Numbered from the stretch's first letter, positions 1-6,141 are shown. The stretch: DNA of 6,248 bases from Kiritimatiellia bacterium (GCA_017547265.1 JAFYQC010000333.1:1-6248), one strand, 5' to 3'. Numbers and translations: made by a program. Notes: generated by a model not told the origin, from the sequence alone.

Positions 1-1
1 C

Positions 2-406
2 CGCGGCGCGGGCGGGCATATTGTCATCACGGCTTCCATCGCCGGCTACGGACCCTTGAAAAGCTGCCCCGCGTATTCTGCGACAAAGGCCTGCGTCAAG
101 ACATGGGGGCTCGCGCTGCGCGGCATGCTGCGCAGCGAGGGGATAAAAGTGTCGGTCGTCTGCCCGGGGTTCGTTCGTTCTCGCATCACGGAGCGGAACA
201 CTTGCCCCATGCCGTTTTTCATGGAGGCCGACAAGGCCGCCCGCGTGATCTTGAGGCGTGTCGACCGCAACGTCGGGCTCATCGCGTTTCCTTGGCCGAT
301 GCGCCTTGCCTCGTGGGGACTGTCAATTCTGCCGTTCTGGATGAACGAGCTCGTCAATCGAATGCTGCCTGAAAAGGTCGCTGCCGGAAGGCCGAAGGTG
401 CTGTGA
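2..406 (+). CDS. Short-chain dehydrogenase/reductase (SDR), C-terminal part; 5' end outside window
   Basis: The frame is open from the window edge to the TGA at 404-406, giving 134 visible codons. The catalytic part of a classical SDR is clear: Ser at visible residue 12 (in ITAS), then Tyr25 and Lys29 in YSATK, with the usual 13-residue Ser-Tyr spacing. A CPGFVRS stretch then matches the post-catalytic PG motif that contacts the nicotinamide cofactor. The N-terminal Rossmann half with the TGxxxGxG cofactor motif lies outside the window. Family members reduce or oxidise carbonyl/alcohol groups with NAD(P)H; the substrate cannot be read here. The tail (about residues 100-120) is hydrophobic and aromatic, as in some SDRs with lipid-like substrates or membrane contact, which is inference. 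The stop overlaps the next start codon by 4 bp (GTGA), so the two genes are probably co-transcribed and translationally coupled. Confidence 0.88.
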   Translation, partial: RGAGGHIVITASIAGYGPLKSCPAYSATKACVKTWGLALRGMLRSEGIKVSVVCPGFVRSRITERNTCPMPFFMEADKAARVILRRVDRNVGLIAFPWPMRLASWGLSILPFWMNELVNRMLPEKVAAGRPKVL

Positions 407-1488
407 AGTACGCGATTATCTCAGACGTCCACGCCAATCTTGCGGCGCTCAAGGCTGTCCTTGCCGATGCGAGGGCGCGCGGCGCCGAGAAGGTCGTCTG
501 CCTTGGCGACGTTGTTGGCTATGGCCCGCTTCCCGCCGAGACTGTTGCGCTCACGCGGAAGGAATGTTTCGTAGTTCTCGCCGGAAACCACGACGACGCC
601 GTTTCTGGACGTGGCGACGCCTCGACATTTATTGACCTTGCAAAGGAGGCCGTCGCGCGCCATCGCGCGGCACTTTCCGAGGACGACTTGGCGTGGCTCA
701 AGTCGCTTCCCTACACCTGCACGCTCGACAAGGCGGTGGCCGCGCACGGAGACGTCTTCGATCCGCCGAAGTTCTACTACATCCTTGACGAGAATGGCGC
801 AGAAGCAAATTTCGCGAAAACTGATGCGCGGCTTATTTTTGTCGGCCACACGCATGAGCCGGCGATTTTCCTTACCGGACGCTCGGGCGCGGTCTACAAG
901 ACGGCCCCGCAGGACTTTACGATCGAAGACCACAAGCGGTACATCGTGAACCCCGGCTCCGTCGGCTATCCCCGCGATTCTGGCGGCAAGTGCTTCTCGT
1001 CCTATGTCCTCTACGACTCGGCCGAAAGGACGGTGACTTTCCGCTGCCTCCCGTTCCAGGTCTCGAGCGTCATGCAGCGCGGCGAGGTGAAGAAGCCGCT
1101 CGGCAAGCGGCTCGTCGCGGCAATCGCCGCTGGAGTCGCGCTTGTCGTGGCGATCGCTGTCTGGGCACTCGTGCCGAAGACGATAGAGGTCGTGGACGAT
1201 CCTGCGCTCGTGGTGGCGGAGAAATCGTTGCCGCTGGACCCCGACCTTCGGCACGTCAGCGCGAACATCACGCTCGCAAAAGGCTCGGATCCCGTCCAGA
1301 TGCGAATCGTATTCGAATCGCCCTCTGGCGCCGTTGTCGGGGTCGAGTCGCTTACGGTGAAACAGTCGTCGAAGAAGGGCGTCAGAATACCAGAAGGCAC
1401 TGCGCGCGCCCGATTCACGGCGATTAAGACACGGCCGGAGGACAGACCGTCAGTCGTTTTCTTTGCGCCAAGTGCCTCAATAAAGTGA
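403..1488 (+). CDS. Metallophosphoesterase (calcineurin-like) with transmembrane anchor and C-terminal extra domain
   Basis: 361 residues. All metal-binding motifs of the calcineurin-like phosphoesterase fold are present in order: D8-x-H10, G35-D36, G61-N62-H63-D64, H115 and G148-H149-T150-H151. An NPGSVG stretch follows at about 183-188, typical of the compact YfcE/MJ0936-like bacterial members. Those enzymes are cytosolic, roughly 160-240 residues long, and hydrolyse phosphodiesters or phosphomonoesters with two metal ions. Here the catalytic domain ends near residue 220. It is followed by a basic patch (KKPLGKR, 230-236), one hydrophobic helix (about 237-257) and about 100 further residues that I do not recognise. 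By the positive-inside rule the enzyme is cytoplasmic and the tail extracytoplasmic. The GTG start at 403 is chosen because it overlaps the upstream stop (GTGA), has GAAGG at 394-398, and puts the DxH motif at the usual distance from the N terminus. The substrate is unknown. Confidence 0.9.
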   Translation: MKYAIISDVHANLAALKAVLADARARGAEKVVCLGDVVGYGPLPAETVALTRKECFVVLAGNHDDAVSGRGDASTFIDLAKEAVARHRAALSEDDLAWLKSLPYTCTLDKAVAAHGDVFDPPKFYYILDENGAEANFAKTDARLIFVGHTHEPAIFLTGRSGAVYKTAPQDFTIEDHKRYIVNPGSVGYPRDSGGKCFSSYVLYDSAERTVTFRCLPFQVSSVMQRGEVKKPLGKRLVAAIAAGVALVVAIAVWALVPKTIEVVDDPALVVAEKSLPLDPDLRHVSANITLAKGSDPVQMRIVFESPSGAVVGVESLTVKQSSKKGVRIPEGTARARFTAIKTRPEDRPSVVFFAPSASIK

Positions 1489-1494
1489 ATTTTT

Positions 1495-1503
1495 TGTTAT
1501 AAT
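1495..1503 (+). promoter_or_regulatory. Extended -10 promoter element for the phosphomannomutase operon
   Basis: TGTTATAAT is a perfect extended -10 (TG-N-TATAAT) for housekeeping sigma-70, in the only gap between the phosphoesterase and the mutase gene. No good -35 is found at 16-18 bp upstream; the hexamers there match at only 1-2 positions. This is tolerated when the TG extension is present. The expected transcription start is around 1510, giving a leader of about 29 nt. The local AT-rich stretch (1481-1538) stands out from the GC-rich surroundings. Confidence 0.75.
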
Positions 1504-1525
1504 GTAAGAAAGTTCAAACGAGAAA

Positions 1526-1532
1526 AAGGAGG
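1526..1532 (+). promoter_or_regulatory. Strong Shine-Dalgarno site (AAGGAGG) of the mutase gene
   Basis: AAGGAGG lies 6 nt before the ATG at 1539, a near-ideal match and spacing. It fixes that start codon and predicts strong translation of the first gene of the operon. Confidence 0.85.
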
Positions 1533-1538
1533 AAAACA

Positions 1539-2894
1539 ATGAGCATCTTCAAGGCATACGACATCCGCGGCATCTACGGCACGGAACTCAAGCAGGACGA
1601 TTTCTACAAGATTGCGCGCGCCTACGCGCAGTTCTGCGGATTCTCCGGGAAGGGCGGCAAGGTGGTAGTTGCGCGCGACTGCCGCAAGTCGTCGGACGAG
1701 CTTTTCGCCGCGTTCTCGCAGGGTCTCGTGGACGAAGGAGTCAATGTCGTCGACATCGGCCTCGCCTCGACCCCGATGAGCTATTTCGCAAACGCAAAGC
1801 TTGGTGCCGACGGGTCTGTCATGATCACCGCCTCGCACAACACGAAGGAATGGAACGGCTGCAAGCTCTGCAAGGCTAACGCAGTGCCGATCTCAGGCGC
1901 GACGGGCATCAAGGACATCGAGAAGCTTGTCGCCGACATGAGCGGCAACGAGCCGCCGACCGGTCGCGGCGAGGTCACGAAGGTCGATATCTCGGCCGAC
2001 TACGCTGCGCACGTCAAGGAGTTCGCGCACATGAAGCGCCCGCTTCACCTCGCGCTCGACTTCGCGAACGGCATGGGCATCGCCGAGTCCGCCGCGTTCA
2101 AGGACTCCGACATCACGTACGACTCGCTGTACGGCGAGTACGACGGCGACTTCCCGAACCACGACGCGAACCCGCTTCACCACGAGACGCTGAAGGATCT
2201 TCAGGCGCTTATGAAGGCGAACCCTGGGAAGTACGCTTTCGGCGTTGCGTACGACGGTGACGCAGACCGCGCGGGATTCCTCGACGAGAAGGGCGAGATA
2301 ATCCCGATGGACTTCGTGACCGCCCTCATTTCGCAGGATCTTCTCGCGTCGAATCCGGGCGCGGCGTGCTTCTACGACCTCCGCTCCACGAAGGTCTGCG
2401 AAGAGGTGATCGCGGCGGCGGGCGGCAAGCCAATGATGTCGCGCGTCGGCCACTCGTTCATCAAGGAGCAGATGCGCCAGAACGACGCGATCTTCGCCGG
2501 CGAGCTTTCGGGCCACTACTACTTCAAGGCGAACTCCACGGCAGAGTCGAACTCAATGGCGACCTTCGCGCTCGCGAACATCGTCTCCGCTTCAGACAAG
2601 CCCCTCTCCGAGCTTATCGCCCCGCTCAAGAAGTATTCGCAGTCCGGCGAGATCAACACGAAGACCGTCACGCCTCCTGCGGAGATCCTCGCCAAGATCA
2701 AGTCCATCTACGCCTCGAAGGCGCGCGTCTTCGAGCTCGACGGAGTTTCGGTCGACGCGTGGGACGCCGAGGGCTGGTGGGCGAACGTTCGCATGTCCAA
2801 TACCGAGCCGCTCGTCAGGCTCAACCTCGAAGGAAAGACCAAGGAGACCATGGAGGCCAAGCGCGATGAATTCCTCGCCATCATCCGTTCCTAA
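1539..2894 (+). CDS. manB: Phosphomannomutase/phosphoglucomutase (alpha-D-phosphohexomutase family, ManB/CpsG-like)
   Basis: 451 residues, the normal length for the family. It interconverts hexose 6-phosphate and hexose 1-phosphate (mannose and/or glucose) through a phosphoserine enzyme, supplying GDP-mannose or UDP-glucose pathways for envelope polysaccharide or glycolipid. Visible motifs in order: the N-terminal KAYDIRGIYG (5-14); the phosphoserine loop TASHN with Ser99; the Mg-binding loop YDGDADR (Asp239, Asp241, Asp243); the sugar-specificity loop GELSGHYYF (321-329); and the C-terminal phosphate-binding loop RMSNTEPLVRL (418-428). The GELSGH and SNTEP forms are typical of phosphomannomutases and dual PMM/PGM enzymes, so phosphoglucosamine mutase is less likely. 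An oddity is that the usual Pro after the SHN of the active loop is Thr102. It is the first gene of the five-gene block, with its own promoter and strong ribosome site. Whether mannose or glucose phosphate is preferred cannot be read from sequence. Confidence 0.93.
   Translation: MSIFKAYDIRGIYGTELKQDDFYKIARAYAQFCGFSGKGGKVVVARDCRKSSDELFAAFSQGLVDEGVNVVDIGLASTPMSYFANAKLGADGSVMITASHNTKEWNGCKLCKANAVPISGATGIKDIEKLVADMSGNEPPTGRGEVTKVDISADYAAHVKEFAHMKRPLHLALDFANGMGIAESAAFKDSDITYDSLYGEYDGDFPNHDANPLHHETLKDLQALMKANPGKYAFGVAYDGDADRAGFLDEKGEIIPMDFVTALISQDLLASNPGAACFYDLRSTKVCEEVIAAAGGKPMMSRVGHSFIKEQMRQNDAIFAGELSGHYYFKANSTAESNSMATFALANIVSASDKPLSELIAPLKKYSQSGEINTKTVTPPAEILAKIKSIYASKARVFELDGVSVDAWDAEGWWANVRMSNTEPLVRLNLEGKTKETMEAKRDEFLAIIRS
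2851..2856 (+). promoter_or_regulatory. Internal Shine-Dalgarno site for the TPR lipoprotein gene
   Basis: TGGAGG lies inside the end of the mutase coding sequence, 9 nt before the ATG at 2866. Since the lipoprotein gene starts 29 nt before the mutase stop, this site decides its start. No other start codon is seen in that frame nearby on either side. Confidence 0.6.
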
Positions 2895-4026
2895 CTTCTT
2901 TTTCGCACTCTCTCTTGCTGCATCTCTCGCCGTTCTCACCGGTTGCAACCCGAAGGACGGCGTCAGGGAGTATGCTGACGGCATGGCCGCATACGAGGCG
3001 CACAGTCTTGAAAAGGCCGGGAAGCTCTTTGCGAAGAGTCTCGTCTACGCTCCCGAGAACGTCGACGCTCTCGTGATGCTCGCGCGCGTCCAGTGCGAGC
3101 GAGGCGAGATATCCGATGCCTCCGAGACTATCGCCAAGGCTGCCGCGCTCGATCCGAACTCTCCCGACGTCGCTCTCCTCGGCGCGGAAATCGCGCTCTA
3201 CGCGGGTGACTACGATCGAGCCATTGGCGGTTTCACCGCAGTAGCCGAAAACGAGAAACTTGAGCCCGAGGCGCGCGCACTCGGCTGGACGGGTCTCGGT
3301 ATCGCGGAGATGACGCGCGACAGGCGCGACTTCGCGCGGATTGCGTTCCTTCGCGCAATCCGCCTCGACCGTCGCAACGCATCTGCTCGCTATCACCTCG
3401 GCCTCCTATATCGCGGAGACTCCTACGGCTACCTCGACGCAGCGCTCGAGCAGTTCGACATCTTCGTGCGTCTCGGCGAGACGGCCGATCCCAGGGCTGT
3501 TCACGCGCAGCGTGTGATAATCCCCGGCATCAAGGCCGACATCGCCCGTCGTGCTGCAGAGCGCCCTGGTGCCCAGCGCCGCGACGCAAACGCCTCGGCG
3601 GCTGCTCTCGCCCGCGCGGAGGCCGCATGGAAGAAGGGCAACTACAAGACGGCCCGCAGCGAATACGAGGCGGCGTACAAGGCAGACGTCCTGAGCTATC
3701 CAGCGGCGCTCGGCCTCGCCAAGGCATGGGAGAAGTCCGACACGACTGCCGCCGGCAGCCAGCGCGCCCTTGATAGCTACAAGACGGCGTGTTCGCTTCG
3801 CCCTGGCGCAATTGCGACGTTCCTCACGGCTGGCAACCTTGCGATGAAGCTCAAGCAGTACGCTACGGCGGCCGAACTCTACTCCCGCGCCGTCGCGGCT
3901 AACCCGGCAGACATTTCCGCAATCGACGGGCTCATCCGCGCTCTCCGCAACGCCGGTGGGCAGACCAAGGTCGCAGACGCCTACCAGCGCTATCGCGACT
4001 CGATTCCCGTCAGGAAAGCAAAGTGA
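2866..4026 (+). CDS. TPR-repeat lipoprotein
   Basis: 386 residues. The N terminus has a hydrophobic stretch (about 11-24) ending in the lipobox LTGC, with Cys27 as the predicted acylated residue. The mature protein should therefore be membrane-anchored and extracytoplasmic. The rest is alpha-helical tetratricopeptide repeats, best seen at about 33-66 (EYADGM to YAPEN), 67-98 (ending ALDPNSP), 101-134, 137-170 (ending RLDRRNA), 172-204, 246-278 (AWKKGNYKTARSEYEAAY) and 315-349 (ending AANPAD). A charged, Ala/Arg-rich linker at about 220-250 separates two repeat groups. TPR arrays act as protein-binding scaffolds, and envelope members often help assemble secretion or polysaccharide machinery; the partner is unknown. 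The ATG overlaps the mutase gene by 29 bp, and the stop overlaps the next start by 4 bp. An oddity is that the signal n-region (residues 1-10) has no Lys or Arg. Confidence 0.85.
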   Translation: MNSSPSSVPNFFFALSLAASLAVLTGCNPKDGVREYADGMAAYEAHSLEKAGKLFAKSLVYAPENVDALVMLARVQCERGEISDASETIAKAAALDPNSPDVALLGAEIALYAGDYDRAIGGFTAVAENEKLEPEARALGWTGLGIAEMTRDRRDFARIAFLRAIRLDRRNASARYHLGLLYRGDSYGYLDAALEQFDIFVRLGETADPRAVHAQRVIIPGIKADIARRAAERPGAQRRDANASAAALARAEAAWKKGNYKTARSEYEAAYKADVLSYPAALGLAKAWEKSDTTAAGSQRALDSYKTACSLRPGAIATFLTAGNLAMKLKQYATAAELYSRAVAANPADISAIDGLIRALRNAGGQTKVADAYQRYRDSIPVRKAK

Positions 4027-4436
4027 CGCTTGCGCCGCCAGACTACGTCATACTTGCGCTGGCGGCCGGCGGCGCGATTACCGGGATATTCATCGGGCTT
4101 TCCGGCGCCCTCGCGTTTTTCTCGGGCTGCCTCGCCGCGTCATTTGCCGCGACGTTTGGCTGGCGCTTTTTCGCATCGTTCATCTCTTCCGGACTCGCGC
4201 GCGGTCTTGCCGTCGCGCTTGCTGCGCTCGTCGCGTTCTGGATCGCCCGCGCCATCGTGCGCAAGACGGTGAAAGTCGCGCTTGCCCAGCCGGGAGATTC
4301 CATTTTGGGTGCGCTTGCGGCCGGCATCTCTGGCTTTGCGGTTGGCATCGGGGTCGTGTGGCTTGCGCAGTTCCTCGGCTTTCCGGGTGCGGAGGGATCT
4401 TCCCTGCTAAGCGAGGTTCTCTGCCATGTCGGATGA
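4023..4436 (+). CDS. Small multi-pass membrane protein, CvpA-like
   Basis: 137 residues, with about four hydrophobic segments: roughly 8-26, 28-46, 60-78 and 95-118. The organisation recalls the CvpA/colicin V production family: an N-terminal 'PPDYVILAL...G...GIFIGLSG' start with spaced glycines, then a basic loop (ARAIVRKTVK) and a 'GDSILGALAAGISG' helix that resembles the family's D-x-x-LG-x-x-x-G motif. It is somewhat shorter than typical CvpA proteins (about 160-180), and the resemblance is from motif reading only. CvpA homologues sit in the inner membrane and are linked to envelope homeostasis, though their molecular activity is not settled. The GTG start overlaps the upstream TGA by 4 bp and has AGGA at 4012-4015, 7 nt upstream. 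Its end overlaps the sigma factor gene by 11 bp. Confidence 0.65.
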   Translation: MTLAPPDYVILALAAGGAITGIFIGLSGALAFFSGCLAASFAATFGWRFFASFISSGLARGLAVALAALVAFWIARAIVRKTVKVALAQPGDSILGALAAGISGFAVGIGVVWLAQFLGFPGAEGSSLLSEVLCHVG

Positions 4437-4920
4437 GGAACTGCTCTCAGCGGCGCGGAAGTTCGAAAAGAATCTTCTGAACTTCTTCTGGCGCCAGGGC
4501 GTTCAATATTCTGAAGGCGAGGACTTGGTCCAGGAAACGTATCTGCGGCTATGGAAGTACCGCAGGGAATACAAGCCGACGGCAAAGCTCTCGACCTTCC
4601 TCTTCCTGATGGCGCGCCAGGTCCGCATAGACGCACTGCGGCGGCAGACAAGGCGCGAAGGACGGGAGAAGTCCTGGGGCAAGGAGGCGGAGACGACCGC
4701 AGCGCCGTCGGTAGGCAGCGCCGACGCGAGGGAAGACGTCCGCTGGGCGATTTCGCAGCTCTCCGAGCCGCACCGGGAAGTGGTGGAGCTCGGGGTCTTT
4801 CAGGACCTTCCTTATGCGGAGGTCGCGGAGATCCTCGGGATTCCGGTGGGAACGGTAAAGTCGCGCATGTCGAACGCGCTTAAGAAGCTGAAGGAGGTTT
4901 TCGATGAACGGAGATCTTGA
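4426..4920 (+). CDS. ECF-type sigma-70 family RNA polymerase sigma factor
   Basis: 164 residues with only regions 2 and 4, the ECF arrangement. Region 2 spans about 12-75. It includes DLVQETYLRLWKYR (33-46), the core-binding helix 2.2, and LSTFLFLMARQVRIDALRR (55-73), covering the -10 recognition and melting parts. A polar linker (about 76-102) follows. Region 4 is at about 104-160, with QLSEPHREVVEL, then the helix-turn-helix LPYAEVAEILGIPVGTVKSRM (128-148) that would read the -35. The ATG at 4426 is supported by GAGG at 4413-4416, 9 nt upstream, and by the overlap with the membrane gene. The next gene overlaps it by 17 bp and encodes a single-pass membrane protein, the usual position of a cognate anti-sigma factor. 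Regulation is thus probably by membrane sequestration. The target promoters and inducing signal are unknown. Confidence 0.93.
   Translation: MSDEELLSAARKFEKNLLNFFWRQGVQYSEGEDLVQETYLRLWKYRREYKPTAKLSTFLFLMARQVRIDALRRQTRREGREKSWGKEAETTAAPSVGSADAREDVRWAISQLSEPHREVVELGVFQDLPYAEVAEILGIPVGTVKSRMSNALKKLKEVFDERRS
4891..4897 (+). promoter_or_regulatory. Shine-Dalgarno site (AAGGAGG) of the putative anti-sigma gene
   Basis: AAGGAGG is 6 nt before the ATG at 4904 and lies within the last codons of the sigma gene. It fixes the start and favours efficient re-initiation, so that the anti-sigma is made along with the sigma factor. Confidence 0.75.
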
Positions 4921-5404
4921 GAGCACGCTCAATGAGCTCGGGCCAGAGTACCGCGACGTCGTCGCGCGCCTTAGGTCCGCCCGTGATGTCGAGCCGTCGG
5001 GCACTCGCGCCTTCTCGTTGCCGCGCACAGAGTGGTGGCGTCGCGCCGGCTATCTCGCCGCGGCCTCGCTTGCAGTCGCGCTCGGACTTTCGATCTTTAT
5101 GCAGGACGCGGCAAATGCGCCGCGTGGGTCATATGCGGGAGTGAAGGTGTACACTGTCGCCTATGCCCCGACCGAGGAGGCGCTTGAGGTCATCGTTGCC
5201 TCGCAGCGCGCCGACGGCAGCTGGTCCAATGACTTTATTACTCGCCAGAATGCCGCCGCGCTCCGCGCGTCTGACGATGCGAGGATGAAGATCGCGTATC
5301 GTCGCGCCGTCAGGTATCTCCGCTCGAAGGGGCTGAGCCCGCTCACCGACGACGAGCTCAAGGTCCGCGGCGAATACGCCGCGAAAGTCCTCGCGGGAGC
5401 GTGA
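4904..5404 (+). CDS. Putative single-pass membrane anti-sigma factor with prenyltransferase/squalene cyclase-like C-terminal motif
   Basis: 166 residues. The cytoplasmic N-terminal part (1-47) contains a predicted helix (NELGPEYRDVVARLRSAR) and ends in RTEWWRR. One hydrophobic helix follows (about 48-66, AGYLAAASLAVALGLSIFM), then an extracytoplasmic part of about 100 residues. Position, overlap with the sigma gene and topology support an anti-sigma role. It has no cysteine at all, so it is not a zinc-binding (ZAS, HxxxCxxC) anti-sigma, and I see no RskA or FecR signature. In the C-terminal part, 'EALEVIVASQRADGSWSND' (92-110) followed by 'ITRQNAAAL' resembles a QxxDGSW-type repeat found in squalene cyclases, prenyltransferases and thioester domains of alpha-macroglobulins. 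Only one such repeat is present, so an enzyme is unlikely and a ligand- or protein-sensing role is possible. The anti-sigma role is inferred from context; the membrane topology is clear. Confidence 0.7.
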   Translation: MNGDLESTLNELGPEYRDVVARLRSARDVEPSGTRAFSLPRTEWWRRAGYLAAASLAVALGLSIFMQDAANAPRGSYAGVKVYTVAYAPTEEALEVIVASQRADGSWSNDFITRQNAAALRASDDARMKIAYRRAVRYLRSKGLSPLTDDELKVRGEYAAKVLAGA

Positions 5405-5412
5405 AGCACGGC

Positions 5413-5427
5413 GGCGGAATTTCCGCC
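5413..5427. terminator. Short hairpin between convergent genes, possible weak bidirectional terminator
   Basis: GGCGGAA (5413-5419) and TTCCGCC (5421-5427) are perfect inverted repeats around a single T. A real stem would be about 5-6 bp with a 3-5 nt loop. It covers most of the 22-nt gap between the convergent anti-sigma and pseudouridine synthase genes and touches the latter's stop codon. Neither strand has a clear U-run after it, so strong intrinsic termination is doubtful. Confidence 0.35.
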
Positions 5428-6080
5428 TATGCGTAGACGATGTCGTCTGGCGGCGGCGCGGCAAATGTGACGCGCTTGTGCGTCACGGGGTGGAGGAACG
5501 AGAGCTCCACGGCGTGCAGCAACTGCCGCGAAGGGCGGCGTCTCATGTGGCGGTCCTTTTCGGCGTTGCCGTATGTTTTGTCGCCCACTATGGGGCAGCC
5601 GAGGGATGCCGCGTGGATTCGTATCTGGTGCATGCGCCCGGTGTCGATCTTGAATTCGACGAGCGAGATTCCGTCGTGCTTTCCGAGGGTTTCCCAGTGA
5701 GTGACTGCGCTTAGATGCTCGCGCCCGACTGGCTCGTCTATCGTCCCGCTCTTTGGCTTTGGGCTTCCGTGGACGACAGCGAGGTATGTCTTCTTCACCG
5801 TCTCGTGCGACTCGAACTGGCGGCGGAGGTCGAGATACGCCTCCTGTGTCTTCGCGAACACCATGACGCCGCTCGTCTCGATGTCGAGCCGATGGACGAC
5901 ACCAGGCCTCTCCGCCGAGCCAACGCGCGCCATCTGCGGGTAGAGCCGCACGAGCGCTGCCGTAAGCGCGCCTTCCTCGTGGCCGGGCGCAGGGTGGACG
6001 ATAGCGCCGGCGGGCTTATCGACGACGACAATGTCCTTGTCTTCGTAGATTATGTCGATGTCTGGCGCGTTGCGTCCCAT
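5427..6080 (-). CDS. RluA-family RNA pseudouridine synthase without S4 domain
   Basis: 217 residues. It isomerises specific uridines to pseudouridine in rRNA and/or tRNA. Family motifs are in order: IIYEDKDIVVVDKPAG (10-25) starts the catalytic domain; HRLDIETSG (63-71) carries the catalytic Asp66; TGRMHQIRIHAASLGCPIVGD (147-167) matches the conserved TGRxHQIRvH-LG-PivGD block, with Met where Thr or Ser is usual; and LLHA (187-190) is the conserved C-terminal motif. There is no N-terminal S4 RNA-binding domain, so size and layout match RluA (about 220) rather than RluC or RluD (about 320). The target site cannot be assigned. No ATG, GTG or TTG occurs in frame between the upstream stop (6168-6170) and the ATG at 6078-6080, so the missing S4 domain is not an annotation artefact. 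No convincing Shine-Dalgarno site precedes it, which fits a leaderless message. Confidence 0.92.
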   Translation of the reverse strand: MGRNAPDIDIIYEDKDIVVVDKPAGAIVHPAPGHEEGALTAALVRLYPQMARVGSAERPGVVHRLDIETSGVMVFAKTQEAYLDLRRQFESHETVKKTYLAVVHGSPKPKSGTIDEPVGREHLSAVTHWETLGKHDGISLVEFKIDTGRMHQIRIHAASLGCPIVGDKTYGNAEKDRHMRRRPSRQLLHAVELSFLHPVTHKRVTFAAPPPDDIVYA

Positions 6081-6088
6081 GGCCGCGT

Positions 6089-6118
6089 ATTCTACCGCAT
6101 TGGCGTCCGCCCTGTCAA
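6089..6118 (-). promoter_or_regulatory. Sigma-70 promoter of the pseudouridine synthase gene, predicted leaderless
   Basis: On the minus strand a perfect -35 TTGACA (6118 to 6113) is followed, after an 18-bp spacer, by TAGAAT (6094 to 6089), a 5/6 match to TATAAT. The expected start point, about 7 nt downstream, is near 6082, only 1-3 nt before the ATG at 6080. The transcript would then be leaderless or nearly so. Confidence 0.65.
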
Positions 6119-6141
6119 TCCGCGCAATCTGACTCGCGCTT

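Noticed and set aside
56..58. TTG at 56 as the start of the dehydrogenase gene
   Set aside because: The frame stays open to the window edge, and the catalytic Ser lies upstream of this codon, so the gene continues out of the window.
421..1254. 277-codon open frame on the minus strand opposite the phosphoesterase
   Set aside because: It lies wholly over a gene with intact catalytic motifs. The translation is rich in Arg, Val, Asp and Glu with no recognisable domain, as expected for antisense frames in GC-rich DNA.
1485..1495. T-run after the phosphoesterase stop as an intrinsic terminator
   Set aside because: There are six Ts but no stable hairpin just upstream. The AT-rich stretch is better explained as part of the promoter region.
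1893..2516. 207-codon minus-strand frame within the mutase gene
   Set aside because: Its low-complexity, Arg/Val/Leu-rich translation is the mirror of strongly biased codons on the plus strand. It has no motif and no ribosome site I could support.
3956..4480. 174-codon plus-strand frame across the lipoprotein/CvpA-like/sigma junctions
   Set aside because: It is an Arg/Cys-rich out-of-frame translation spanning two junctions between better-supported genes.
4023..4920. CvpA-like gene and sigma gene as one frameshifted fusion
   Set aside because: The sigma gene has its own ATG and a GAGG site, and it begins with a normal ECF N terminus. The 11-bp overlap is ordinary coupling.
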